From JBDHRG01 sp039807445 (GTDB lineage Bacteria; Pseudomonadota; Gammaproteobacteria; Competibacterales; Competibacteraceae), in assembly GCA_039807445.1 (NCBI GenBank), contig JBDHRG010000178.1:1-7630 (forward strand): a DNA stretch of 7,630 bases, written 5' to 3'. The notes beneath the pieces were generated by a model. It searched no databases. It was not told the DNA's origin and saw only the letters and a program-made list of their open reading frames with translations. Numbering within the stretch: position 1 is the first letter of the stretch; each line of letters begins with the position of its first letter. The translations under genes were made by a program, and so were the position numbers. Of this stretch, positions 1 to 7,173 are shown one piece after another.

Positions 1-143
1 GCATGGGCTTCCACATCCCCAAGGGCTACCTGTACTTCGCGATCGCCTTCTCGGTCGGCGTCGAGGCGCTGAACCTGTACGCGCACAAGCAGCGCCGCGA
101 AGCCGCGGTGAGGGAACGCGATGAAGGGCTCGAGCGAGCGTGA
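1..143 (+). CDS. TerC-family integral membrane protein, C-terminal end (5' truncated by window)
   Basis: Reading from base 3, the frame gives a 46-residue tail that begins GMGFHIPKGYLYFAIAFSVG, continues VEALNLYAHKQRRE and stops at TGA 141-143. The HIPKGYLYFAIAFSVGVEALN stretch is the characteristic last membrane helix of TerC/YoaE-type proteins, which usually end shortly afterwards with a basic cytoplasmic tail. Family members are multi-helix inner-membrane proteins linked to tellurite resistance or metal-ion (Mn) export; which applies here cannot be told from the tail. The last 23 bases overlap the start of the downstream EamA transporter gene, suggesting translational coupling. Confidence is limited because only one helix is visible. 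Confidence 0.75.
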   Translation, partial: MGFHIPKGYLYFAIAFSVGVEALNLYAHKQRREAAVRERDEGLERA

Positions 144-1104
144 GGAAGAACGCGTCGCGGACGTTGTGGGCTCCGATGCCCGGCCAGCGGTGACGGGCAT
201 GGCCCGCACGCTTGCCGAGCCCGTGACGCAGGTGTCCGGCGCCAGGCGCGCGCGCGGCATCGCGCTGATGTCGCTCGCGGTGCTCTGCTTCGCCGTGCTC
301 GACACGACGGTCAAGTACCTGTCGCGCCACTACGCCGTCAGCAGCCTGGTGTGGGTGCGCTACGCGGTGCAGATGCTGGTGCTGCTGGCGTTCTCCGGCC
401 CGCGCATGAAGCTCGACCTGGTACGGACCTCGCGCCCCGGGCTGCAGCTCCTGCGCGCGCTGCTGCTGCTCGGCACCACGCTGTTCTTCGTCAACGGCCT
501 GCGCTACATCCCGCTCGGCGAGGCGACGGCGATCATCTACCTGACGCCGCTGATCGTGACCGCACTGTCGGTGCCGCTGCTCGGCGAGCGCATCGACCGG
601 CACAACGGCTACGCGGTGCTCGCGGGTTTCGCCGGTGTGCTGGTCATCGTCCGTCCGGGGAGCGCGCTGCTGACGCTGGCGGTGCTGCTGCCGCTGGCGG
701 CCGCGGTCTGCAACAGCCTGTACCAGATCACCACGCGCCAGCTCAGCGGCACCGAGCACCCGACCACCACCAACTTCATCACCGGTCTGGTCGGTGCGGT
801 GCTGATGAGCGCCACGCTGCCGCTCGCGTGGATCACGCCGACGCCGCTGCACGCGCTGATGATGCTCGGCATGGGGCTGGTCGCGCTCGGCGGGCACTAC
901 CTGCTGACCCGGGCTTTCGAGTGCGCGAGTCCCGCGGCGGTCGCTCCGTTCAGCTACGGCCAGATCCTGTGGGCGGTGCTGCTCGGCTGGTGGGCTTTCG
1001 ACAGCCTGCCGGATGCCGTCTCGATGCTCGGCATCGCGATCATCGCCGCGAGCGGGCTCTACACCGCGTATCGCCAGCGGCGGCGGACGCGCTCCACGAG
1101 CTGA
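121..1104 (+). CDS. EamA/DMT-superfamily transporter
   Basis: A 327-residue inner-membrane protein with two EamA repeats, roughly residues 46-178 and 185-317, predicted to form about ten helices. Segments such as FVNGLRYIPLGEATAIIYLT (helices 3-4 of the first repeat, then a conserved LLGERI) and the matching ALGGHYLLTRAFECASPAAV in the second repeat are typical of drug/metabolite transporters. Substrates of this family vary widely and cannot be read from sequence. The chosen ATG at 121 has a GAGGGA ribosome site 7 bases upstream and overlaps the TerC-like gene by 23 bp. It leaves a roughly 45-residue hydrophilic, charged N-terminus that is longer than usual, so internal ATGs at 199 or 268 are alternatives. 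The C-terminus is short and very basic (YRQRRRTRSTS), consistent with a cytoplasmic end by the positive-inside rule. Confidence 0.88.
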   Translation: MKGSSEREEERVADVVGSDARPAVTGMARTLAEPVTQVSGARRARGIALMSLAVLCFAVLDTTVKYLSRHYAVSSLVWVRYAVQMLVLLAFSGPRMKLDLVRTSRPGLQLLRALLLLGTTLFFVNGLRYIPLGEATAIIYLTPLIVTALSVPLLGERIDRHNGYAVLAGFAGVLVIVRPGSALLTLAVLLPLAAAVCNSLYQITTRQLSGTEHPTTTNFITGLVGAVLMSATLPLAWITPTPLHALMMLGMGLVALGGHYLLTRAFECASPAAVAPFSYGQILWAVLLGWWAFDSLPDAVSMLGIAIIAASGLYTAYRQRRRTRSTS

Positions 1105-1176
1105 CCCGCCGACCGGGGGCCAAGCCGGTTAACATCGACTTTCGGGGTTGGTACCCAGGGACCTTTGGGGAGGAGC

Positions 1177-1851
1177 ATGGATCTCGTCATCTTCGATTGC
1201 GATGGCACCCTCGTCGACAGCGAACCGCTGGCGGCGGAGGCGCTGGTCGGCCTGGCCGCCGATTTCGGCCTGCCGGTGTCCGTTCAGGAGCTGCTTTCGC
1301 CGCGCTTCAAGGGCCGCAGCATGGCCGACTGCGTGGCCGAGCTCGAACGGCGGCGCGCAGCGCCGCTGCCCGGCACCTTCGTCGAGGAACTGCGGCGGCG
1401 CACGGCTGTGATGCTGCGCGAGCGGCTGCTGCCGCTGGAAGGGGCGCTCGATCCGCTGCGCTCGCTGTCGGTGCCGATGTGCATGGCCTCGAACGGGCCG
1501 CGCGAAAAGATCGAGCTCAGCCTGTCGACCACCGGTTTGCTGCCATTCTTCCAGGGCAGGATCTTCAGCGCGTACGAGGTGGGAGCCTGGAAACCCGACC
1601 CGCAGCTCTACCTGCACGCGGCGCGAGCCATGGGCGCTGTGCCGGCGCGCTGTGCGGTGGTCGAAGACAGCCTCCCCGGCGTGCTCGGCGCGGTCGCTGC
1701 CGGCATGGAGGTGTTCGCGCTGCAGACCGATGCGCACGCCTTCGAGGTTCCCGCGGGCGTGTACGTCGTCCCGTCGCTGGTGGCCTTGCGTCGCCACGGC
1801 GCGTTCTCGAACGGGGCGGCGTCTCGAGTGCACGCTTGCGGCGTGCCTTGA
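1177..1851 (+). CDS. HAD-superfamily phosphatase, YieH-like (6-phosphogluconate phosphatase type)
   Basis: A 224-residue cytosolic HAD subfamily IA hydrolase. Motif I is FDCDGTLVDSE, with nucleophile Asp7 and acid/base Asp9. Motif II is MASNGP (Ser105), motif III is WKPDP (Lys139) and motif IV is VVEDSLPG (Glu163/Asp164, Mg2+ ligands); all are intact. From memory of E. coli YieH, the shared stretches FDCDGTLVDSE, RFKG, PMC..SNGP, FS.Y...WKPDP, HAA.AM and AGMEVF are strikingly similar. YieH dephosphorylates 6-phosphogluconate, so a sugar-phosphate substrate is likely here but not certain. The start is ATG 1177, directly behind a GGGGAGGAG ribosome site; a TTG at 1165 in the same frame would place the ribosome site inside the gene and is rejected. 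It lies 72 bp after the transporter. Its stop codon overlaps the presumed -35 box of the regulator gene. Confidence 0.87.
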   Translation: MDLVIFDCDGTLVDSEPLAAEALVGLAADFGLPVSVQELLSPRFKGRSMADCVAELERRRAAPLPGTFVEELRRRTAVMLRERLLPLEGALDPLRSLSVPMCMASNGPREKIELSLSTTGLLPFFQGRIFSAYEVGAWKPDPQLYLHAARAMGAVPARCAVVEDSLPGVLGAVAAGMEVFALQTDAHAFEVPAGVYVVPSLVALRRHGAFSNGAASRVHACGVP

Positions 1852-1877
1852 CCATTGGTGGAACAATGTTCTAGTTT
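1848..1877 (+). promoter_or_regulatory. Probable sigma70 promoter of the IclR-type regulator gene
   Basis: TTGACC (1848-1853, five of six matching TTGACA) is followed after 18 bp by TAGTTT (1872-1877), a weak -10 candidate. The -35 box overlaps the stop codon of the phosphatase gene. The operator-like palindrome GAACAATGTTC sits between the two boxes, a layout that would let the regulator block its own promoter. The same spacing and an identical -10 hexamer occur in the candidate promoter at 7447-7476. This is judged by eye only. Confidence 0.45.
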
Positions 1878-1882
1878 CAAGT
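1861..1882 (+). promoter_or_regulatory. Operator-like palindrome upstream of the IclR regulator gene (site A)
   Basis: GAACAATGTTC (1861-1871) is a perfect inverted repeat of two 5-base arms around one base. Bases 1862-1877 match 14 of 16 positions with 7481-7496 at the TIM-barrel gene promoter, and 1862-1882 match 15 of 21 positions with 7481-7501. The right half of the longer site is degenerate here. A second inverted pair, AGTTTC (1873-1878) and GAAACT (1892-1897), lies just downstream. Together these suggest an autoregulatory binding site for the IclR protein encoded 30-50 bases further on. Confidence 0.6.
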
Positions 1883-1908
1883 TAAGTTCCGGAAACTGGA
1901 CATCAATC

Positions 1909-2733
1909 ATGGCTGGCAGCCTTCTCGATCGCGCACTGGGCATCCTCGAGTTCCTGGCTTCGAAGGCGCGGGGGATGCCGCTGCAGGCGATCGCCGATCA
2001 GCTCGATATCCCGAAAAGCGCGGCGCATCGCCTGCTCGCGGAGCTGGCACGCCACCGCTACGTGCGTCAGGACGAGGAAACCGGGCGCTACCTGCTGACG
2101 ACCAAGCTGGTGTCGCTCGGCTTCCAGTACCTGGCAGGCAGCGGGGTGGTGGATGTCGCGCAGCCCATCCTCGATCGGCTGGCGCAGCAAACCGGCGAAC
2201 TGGTGCGTCTGGGCGTGATCGACGGCGATCGGCTGATCTGGGTCGCGAAGGCACAGGGGGCGGGCTCGGGCTTGCGCTACGACCCCGATATGGGGGCCGA
2301 AGCGACGCTGTCCAGCACCGCCTCGGGGCAGGCGTGGCTCGCCTGCCTCGACGACAATACGGCGATCGAGCTGATCATGCGCCAGGGCTTCGGGCCGTTC
2401 GACGAGTGCGGGCCCAATGCGCCGCGCACGATCGAAGCGGTGCTGGAGCGCTTGCGCCAGGCCCGCGAGTGCGGTTACAGCTGGGCTGTCGACAGCTCCG
2501 CGATCGGCATGGCGGCGATCTCGGCCGCGGTGCGCCATCCGGTCAAGGGCCAGCCGATCGGCGTGATCAGCGTCGCCGGACCGAGCGCGCGGCTCGACGA
2601 GGCGCGGCTGCAGGTTTTCGCGCCCGCGCTACTGAACGCCGCGGCGGAACTTTCGGCGGCCAGTCTGGGCTCGGCCTATCTGGCCGAGGCGGGCCACTAC
2701 GCCTGGCGGAGCTCGGCGGAGCGCGCGCGCTGA
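1909..2733 (+). CDS. IclR-family transcriptional regulator
   Basis: A 274-residue regulator with the standard IclR layout and length. A winged helix-turn-helix occupies about residues 1-70 (SLLDRALGILEFLAS, then QAIADQLDIPKSAAHRLLAE with the recognition helix near 35-46, and the wing YVRQDEETGRYLLTTKL). A GAF-like ligand-binding domain covers about 85-255 and includes the SSTASGQAWLACL and GYSWAVDSSAIGMAAISAAV stretches typical of the family. Members sense small catabolic substrates and repress or activate nearby pathway genes. The start is taken as ATG 1909, which begins just before the conserved SLLDRAL helix. A TTG at 1855 in the same frame would translate through the operator and is disfavoured. 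It converges on the flavoprotein operon with only 25 bp between stop codons and no visible terminator. Operators resembling its own lie before both neighbouring divergent units, so it is the probable regulator of this locus. Confidence 0.93.
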   Translation: MAGSLLDRALGILEFLASKARGMPLQAIADQLDIPKSAAHRLLAELARHRYVRQDEETGRYLLTTKLVSLGFQYLAGSGVVDVAQPILDRLAQQTGELVRLGVIDGDRLIWVAKAQGAGSGLRYDPDMGAEATLSSTASGQAWLACLDDNTAIELIMRQGFGPFDECGPNAPRTIEAVLERLRQARECGYSWAVDSSAIGMAAISAAVRHPVKGQPIGVISVAGPSARLDEARLQVFAPALLNAAAELSAASLGSAYLAEAGHYAWRSSAERAR

Positions 2734-2758
2734 GCGGACAGCTTCGACGGACCCAGGC

Positions 2759-4483
2759 TCAAACGGTCGACTCCGCGTCGCCGAGCGGCATGCCGGCGGC
2801 GTGGTGGGCGGCGATGTAGCCGAAGGTCATCGCCGGGCCGAGCGTGATGCCGCCGCTGGGGTAGCGGCCGCCCATCACGCTGGCCATGTCGTTGCCGCAG
2901 GCGTAGAGCCCGGGGATCGGGCTGGCGTCGCGGTCGAGCACGCGGGCCGAGGCATCGGTGCGCAGCCCGGCGAAGGTGCCGAGGCTGCCGGGTACGATCT
3001 TCACCGCGTAGTACGGGCCGCGCTCGATCGGTGCGATGCAGGGGTTGGGGCCGTGCGCGGCGTCGCCCCCGACGCGGTTGTAAGGCGTGTCACCGCGCCC
3101 GAAGGCGGGGTCGTGTCCTTCGCGGGCATCGCGGTTGTAGGCATCGAGCGTGGCCCGCAGCGACGCGGCATCGATGCCGCAGGCGCGCGCCAGTTCATCG
3201 ATGCTGCGCCCGCGCTTGAGGTAGCCCGAGCGCAACGCTGACCCCAGCGGCATCGGTGCCGGTTTGGCGTGGCCCAGGCCGTAGCGGCGGATGAAGCGGT
3301 GGTCGCACACCAGCCAGGCTTCGACCGGCTCGCCCGGCGCGATGGCGGCGAACAGCGCGGACATGAAATCGTAGTACGAGTCGGCCTCGTTGACGAAGCG
3401 CCGGCCCGCGCGCGTGACGGCGATGACACCGGGCTTGGCACGCTCGACCAGATGCGGGAAGTACCCGGCCGAACCGTCGCGCCGCGGCACCCGCGACACC
3501 GGCGCCCAGCCGGCGGCGGCGGGAAGGCCGGTTTCGACCACGCCGCCGACGGTCTCGCCGAGGCGCAAACCATCGCCGGTGTTGCTCGGTGGGGCCGCGG
3601 ACCAGTGCTCGTGCCCGGTCGGTGCATGGGGAAACAGGGCTTTCTTGCGTTCGACGTCGTGCGGGAAGCCGCCGCAGGCGAGCACGACGCCGCGGCGGGC
3701 ATGGATCTCGACCTCGCCCTGCGGCGATGACACCACGGCGCCGCACACGCGGCCGTCTTCGGTCAGCAGGCGCTGCACCGGGCTCGACACCCGCAGCTCG
3801 ACGCCGAGATCGAACGCCGACTTGGCCAACCGCGCGACCAGGGCATTGCCGTTGACCAGCTGCATGCCGCGCCCGTGCAACAACAGGTCTTTCAGGTGCA
3901 CCGTCACCCGGCGCGTCACGTGCAACAACGAGCGCCACGAGCGCATGGCGTTGAGGAAGTGGCGCAGGTCCGCGCCGGAGGCGATGCCCATGCCCCACAG
4001 CGAGATCAGGTCCAGCGGCGGTCGCAGTTGGGCGAGCCTCGGCCCCAGCTGGCGGGCGTCGAGGGGCGCGGCGCACACCGAGCGGCCGCCCTCGACCGCA
4101 CCGGGGCTCTTGCCGTGGAAATCGGGGATCGCGTTGCCGTCGATGAACGCGACCGAGGTGTGCGACTGGAAGAACTCGACCATCCGCGGGCCCTGCGCCA
4201 GGAAGGCTTCGATGCGCTCGGCGTCGTAGTGTTCGCCCAGTTCGTGGCGCAGGTAGGTGCGCGGACCGTCGGCGCCTTCGCGGATGCCGGCCGCCACCGC
4301 GAGCGGATTGCGCGGAATCCACAGCCACCCGCCCGACCACGCGGTGGTGCCGCCGTACACCGGCTCCTTCTCGACCACCAGCACCTTCAGACCGAGCGCG
4401 GCGGCGGTGACCGCCGTCGACAGACCGCCGGCACCGGAGCCGACGACGAGAAGATCACAAGTGATCGGGGCGTTGCTGCTCAT
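2759..4483 (-). CDS. FAD-dependent dehydrogenase, 3-ketosteroid-dehydrogenase-like (copy 1)
   Basis: A 574-residue cytosolic flavoprotein of the fumarate reductase/3-ketosteroid dehydrogenase superfamily. The N-terminal Rossmann motif is VVGSGAGG (GxGxxG at 15-20) with ribose-binding Glu39 in VVEKE, followed by GGTTAWSGG (44-52). The C-terminal FAD-binding block reads GLYACGNDMASVMGG, then YPSGGITLGPAMTFGYIAA. Tyr541 and Gly545 align with the Tyr/Gly pair that polarises the ketone in 3-ketosteroid Δ1-dehydrogenases. Tyr370 or Tyr371 in RFVNEADSYY aligns with the family's hydride-side tyrosine. These enzymes introduce a double bond next to a ring ketone. The likely substrate here is a cyclic ketone, not necessarily a steroid. 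It is third in a leftward operon, 51 bp after the AroE-like gene. An AAGGG about 10 bases before the ATG is the only ribosome-site candidate. It is paralogous to the flavoprotein at 5376-7157, but more GC-rich. Confidence 0.88.
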   Translation of the reverse strand: MSSNAPITCDLLVVGSGAGGLSTAVTAAALGLKVLVVEKEPVYGGTTAWSGGWLWIPRNPLAVAAGIREGADGPRTYLRHELGEHYDAERIEAFLAQGPRMVEFFQSHTSVAFIDGNAIPDFHGKSPGAVEGGRSVCAAPLDARQLGPRLAQLRPPLDLISLWGMGIASGADLRHFLNAMRSWRSLLHVTRRVTVHLKDLLLHGRGMQLVNGNALVARLAKSAFDLGVELRVSSPVQRLLTEDGRVCGAVVSSPQGEVEIHARRGVVLACGGFPHDVERKKALFPHAPTGHEHWSAAPPSNTGDGLRLGETVGGVVETGLPAAAGWAPVSRVPRRDGSAGYFPHLVERAKPGVIAVTRAGRRFVNEADSYYDFMSALFAAIAPGEPVEAWLVCDHRFIRRYGLGHAKPAPMPLGSALRSGYLKRGRSIDELARACGIDAASLRATLDAYNRDAREGHDPAFGRGDTPYNRVGGDAAHGPNPCIAPIERGPYYAVKIVPGSLGTFAGLRTDASARVLDRDASPIPGLYACGNDMASVMGGRYPSGGITLGPAMTFGYIAAHHAAGMPLGDAESTV

Positions 4484-4534
4484 CGGATCGAGCCCTTGCA
4501 GTGGGGGAGGATCATCGCGTGTGCGCTCGCGTCG

Positions 4535-5350
4535 TCAGCGGGCCAGCGGCCCGTCTTCCAGCAGGAAGTCCACCATCCGCTTCGCGACCGCGGTGAACAT
4601 GCCGCCGCCGACCTGGGTCCGGCAGCCGAGGCGTCGTGCCGCCTCGAGCAAGGGCGTCACCGCCGGCGCGGTGATCACGTCGCCGACGAACATCGCCGGC
4701 GTCAGCTCGTCGACCTGGACCGGATACGGGTCGCCGGCGCGCATGCCCGCCGGCGTGGCGTTCACCACCAGCGTGCAGCCGCTGGGGTCGGCCGAGCCCG
4801 GCCGCACCCGGTCGCCGTACCGGGCCTCGAGCCGAGCCAGCAAGGCATCGCGCCGGGCAGCGTCGTCGTCGTGGATCGCCAGTTCGGCGACGCCGGCTTC
4901 GAGCAGGGCCAGCGCGATCGCCGAGCCCGCCCCGCCGGCCCCGGCCAGCAAGGCGCGGCTGCCTTCGGGCGTGCAGCCCGCGGCGCGGATGCCGTCGACG
5001 AAGCCCGCGCCGTCGAGCTGGTCGCCATGCCAGCCGCCATCGGCGTTGCGCCGCAGGATGTTGACGGCGCCGAGGAAGTGCGCGCGCTCGGTCGCGGTCG
5101 CGCAATGCCGGTATGCGGCGAACTTGTGCGGCACCGTGACGATGATGCCGTCGAAGTTCTTCGCGCGGCTCGCGCCACGGATGAAGTCGTCGACGTCGGC
5201 AGGTGTCACGTGGATCGGCACGAGCACGGCATTGCGTCCGCGCTCGACCAGGGCTTGCGTGACGCCGGCCGGCGACTTCACCTGCGCGATCGGGTCGCCG
5301 ATGATCGCGAGGACCCGCGTTTCGCCGTTCAGGCTTGCGTAGCTGTTCAT
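4535..5350 (-). CDS. Shikimate/quinate dehydrogenase-like oxidoreductase (divergent AroE paralogue)
   Basis: A 271-residue two-domain enzyme of the shikimate dehydrogenase family, with near-standard length. Recognisable blocks are GDPIAQVKSP (18-27), VTVPHK with the catalytic Lys76, GAVNIL (Asn97), GDQLDGAGF with the catalytic Asp113, the dinucleotide loop GAGGAG (137-142), NATPAGM (197-203) and GGGMFTAVAK (248-257). Several pocket residues differ from housekeeping AroE. The first Ser of the HSKSP motif is Val24, the NTD motif is QLD, and the Gln of the MLxxQA motif is Val255. After the second strand of the nucleotide domain it has HDDD instead of the NRT typical of NADP-dependent AroE, which points to NAD. 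It is therefore more likely a catabolic dehydrogenase of a shikimate-like ring acid than biosynthetic AroE. The start at 5350 has GGAG 6 bases upstream; a longer frame continuing upstream runs antisense to the neighbouring flavoprotein and is rejected. It lies 25 bp after the upstream flavoprotein gene. Confidence 0.87.
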   Translation of the reverse strand: MNSYASLNGETRVLAIIGDPIAQVKSPAGVTQALVERGRNAVLVPIHVTPADVDDFIRGASRAKNFDGIIVTVPHKFAAYRHCATATERAHFLGAVNILRRNADGGWHGDQLDGAGFVDGIRAAGCTPEGSRALLAGAGGAGSAIALALLEAGVAELAIHDDDAARRDALLARLEARYGDRVRPGSADPSGCTLVVNATPAGMRAGDPYPVQVDELTPAMFVGDVITAPAVTPLLEAARRLGCRTQVGGGMFTAVAKRMVDFLLEDGPLAR

Positions 5351-5375
5351 GGGTTTCTCCGCAGGGGTCGACAGC

Positions 5376-7157
5376 TCAGGAAAGATGGCTTGCGCTGGCT
5401 CGAGGCCGATCGGCTGCCGTTTCCGCCGCCGGGGGCATCGCCGCGCGCTGCGAGGCGTGGCGCCCCGCGATGTAGCCGAATACCAGCCCAGGTCCCAGCG
5501 TGATCCCGGGTGCGGTGTATACGCCCCCCATGACCGAGTGCATGTCGTTGCCGCATGCGTACAGGCCGGGGATCGGCGTGTTCGCCGCATCGAGGACGCG
5601 GGCGCTGGTATCGGTGACGAAGCCCGTCGCGGCGCCGATGTCACCCGGGTACAGGCGTACCGCATAGAAAGGCGCCTGCTTCAGCGGGCCGATGTTCGGA
5701 TTCGGCCCCTGCCAGGCCGGATCGCCGTTGTATCTCTGGTAGGCGGTGGTGCCGCGGTCGAAGTCTGGGTCGATGCCCGTTTCCGCATAGGCGTTGATCT
5801 GGGCCACGCTTGCCTTCAAGCCGTCGGGATCGATGCCCAGCGTTGCAGCGAGCTCCTCGAGGGTATCGGCGCGGGTCAGGTAGCCATCGGCGAGGAAGGG
5901 CTCGAAACCTTTGCCTCCGGGCCGAACCATCCCCATGCCGTACTTGCGCAGGGCTTCGGCATCGGCGATCAGATAGGCGGGAATGGAGTCCGTTGTCCTG
6001 TTCGCTTCCTGCATCGCGATGCCGAACAGATGATACGAGGTGCTCTCGTTCAGGAAGCGCTTGCCGGCCTTGTCGACGGTGATCATGCCGGGCTTGCCGC
6101 GGTCCATGATGAAGTGGGGAAATACCGCGGTGCTGCCATCAGTGCGCTTGCGCAGCGACACCGGCGCCCAGAAGGCGTTGCTGAGCCCGCCGGTGCCGTA
6201 GTGCGCACCCATCGTGAGCGCCAGATCATGGGCTTCGCCGGTATGCCCGGGCGCACCGGGGCACCAGGCCAGGTCCACGCCGGGGAGCATTTGCTCGCGC
6301 AACCGCGGGTTACGATTGAATCCGCCGCTCGCGAGAATGACCCCGCCCTTGACTTGAACGATCCGCCGTTCGCCTTTTTGCACCAGCGTCAGGGCCTGCA
6401 CGCCGGACCCGTCGCTGTGGATCTTCTCGATCGAGGTATTGATCAGCAGAGAGGCGTTTTTTCGCTGCGACAGCGAGAACAGCAGGCGTCCGATCAGCGC
6501 GTTCCCCATCACCAGCCGGGTGCCGCGCCGGTAACGGATCCGGTCGGTCAGATGACGCCAGAGGATCTTCGAGCAGTATCTGAACGAGGCGAACGATTTC
6601 GTGATCCGGAGCAGGTGGAAGATGTCGTTGCGGTCGACCATCATGCCGCCCAGCACGGTGAATTCCGGGATCGGCGGGCGCACCAGCGAGAACAGGCTTC
6701 CCAGCTTGCGTCCATCGAAGGGCAGCGCTTCGATGGCCCGGCCCTTCATCGTCGACCCTTCCAGCTCGGTTATGTAGTCGGGGTGCATCGGGAAGGGGCG
6801 GTACTTCAGTTCGGAGTTCGCTTCGACATGGGCCACCGCCCTGGGGCCGTTTTCGAGCAGAGCCCGGCGCATCGCTTCCGGCGTACGATCCCCGACCGCC
6901 CTGCTCAGATAGGCTGCGGCGATATCCAGCGTGTCGCCCTCTGAAACCTCGGCTGCATGGTGCGTGCCCGGGATCCAGGTCGTGCCGCCGGAGAGCGCCG
7001 TGGTACCGCCGACATAGTCGGTGCGCTCGACCAGCAGCACCTTGGCGCCGTCGATCGCTGCGAACAGCGCGGCCGACATCCCGGCTCCGCCTGCGCCGAC
7101 CACGACCACATCGAAACTCTCCCCTTCGGGCGGCAGATTCTTCAGATCGAGCAACAT
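5376..7157 (-). CDS. FAD-dependent dehydrogenase, 3-ketosteroid-dehydrogenase-like (copy 2, first gene of operon)
   Basis: A 593-residue flavoprotein related to the one at 2759-4483. The FAD motif VVGAGGAG (GxGxxG at 21-26) with Glu44 in LLVERTD is followed by GGTTALSGGTTWIP. The C-terminal block is GLYACGNDMHSVMGG, then VYTAPGITLGPGLVFGYIAG. Tyr547 and Gly551 match the catalytic Tyr/Gly spacing of 3-ketosteroid dehydrogenases, and Tyr375 in RFLNESTSYH matches the third catalytic tyrosine position. There is no signal peptide or heme motif, so a cytosolic enzyme is expected. A tail of about 25 residues (570-593) is Ala/Pro/Arg-rich and looks non-conserved. The start is ATG 7157, with a strong AGGAGGA ribosome site (7161-7167); an in-frame start at 7208 would lie across the operator and promoter. 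Third positions are noticeably less GC-rich than in copy 1, so the two may have separate histories rather than being a recent tandem duplication. Confidence 0.88.
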   Translation of the reverse strand: MLLDLKNLPPEGESFDVVVVGAGGAGMSAALFAAIDGAKVLLVERTDYVGGTTALSGGTTWIPGTHHAAEVSEGDTLDIAAAYLSRAVGDRTPEAMRRALLENGPRAVAHVEANSELKYRPFPMHPDYITELEGSTMKGRAIEALPFDGRKLGSLFSLVRPPIPEFTVLGGMMVDRNDIFHLLRITKSFASFRYCSKILWRHLTDRIRYRRGTRLVMGNALIGRLLFSLSQRKNASLLINTSIEKIHSDGSGVQALTLVQKGERRIVQVKGGVILASGGFNRNPRLREQMLPGVDLAWCPGAPGHTGEAHDLALTMGAHYGTGGLSNAFWAPVSLRKRTDGSTAVFPHFIMDRGKPGMITVDKAGKRFLNESTSYHLFGIAMQEANRTTDSIPAYLIADAEALRKYGMGMVRPGGKGFEPFLADGYLTRADTLEELAATLGIDPDGLKASVAQINAYAETGIDPDFDRGTTAYQRYNGDPAWQGPNPNIGPLKQAPFYAVRLYPGDIGAATGFVTDTSARVLDAANTPIPGLYACGNDMHSVMGGVYTAPGITLGPGLVFGYIAGRHASQRAAMPPAAETAADRPRASASHLS

Positions 7158-7173
7158 CGTTCCTCCTATATAA

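Noticed and set aside
351..1874. Plus-strand open frame of 507 codons
   Set aside because: It runs in an alternative frame through the EamA and HAD genes. Its translation is Ala/Arg-rich low-complexity sequence without domains, as expected in high-GC DNA.
1855..1908. TTG start adding 18 residues to the IclR protein
   Set aside because: The added residues are translated from the operator and promoter region, and the conserved family start lies at ATG 1909.
3875..5503. Plus-strand open frame of 542 codons
   Set aside because: It is antisense to the flavoprotein and AroE-like genes, which have intact family motifs. The translation is Arg/Ala/Gly-rich with no recognisable domain.
4535..5665. 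Longer version of the AroE-like protein with about 105 extra N-terminal residues
   Set aside because: The extra part is read from the flavoprotein coding region out of frame and is Arg/Ser/Pro-rich. ATG 5350, with GGAG upstream, begins right before the conserved first strand.
5349..6944. Plus-strand open frame of 531 codons
   Set aside because: It is antisense to the second flavoprotein gene, with no recognisable domain and no ribosome site.
2759..7157. Flavoproteins considered as fumarate or urocanate reductases
   Set aside because: No heme-binding CXXCH or FMN-binding domain is present. The C-terminal Tyr..Gly pattern fits the ketosteroid dehydrogenase branch better.
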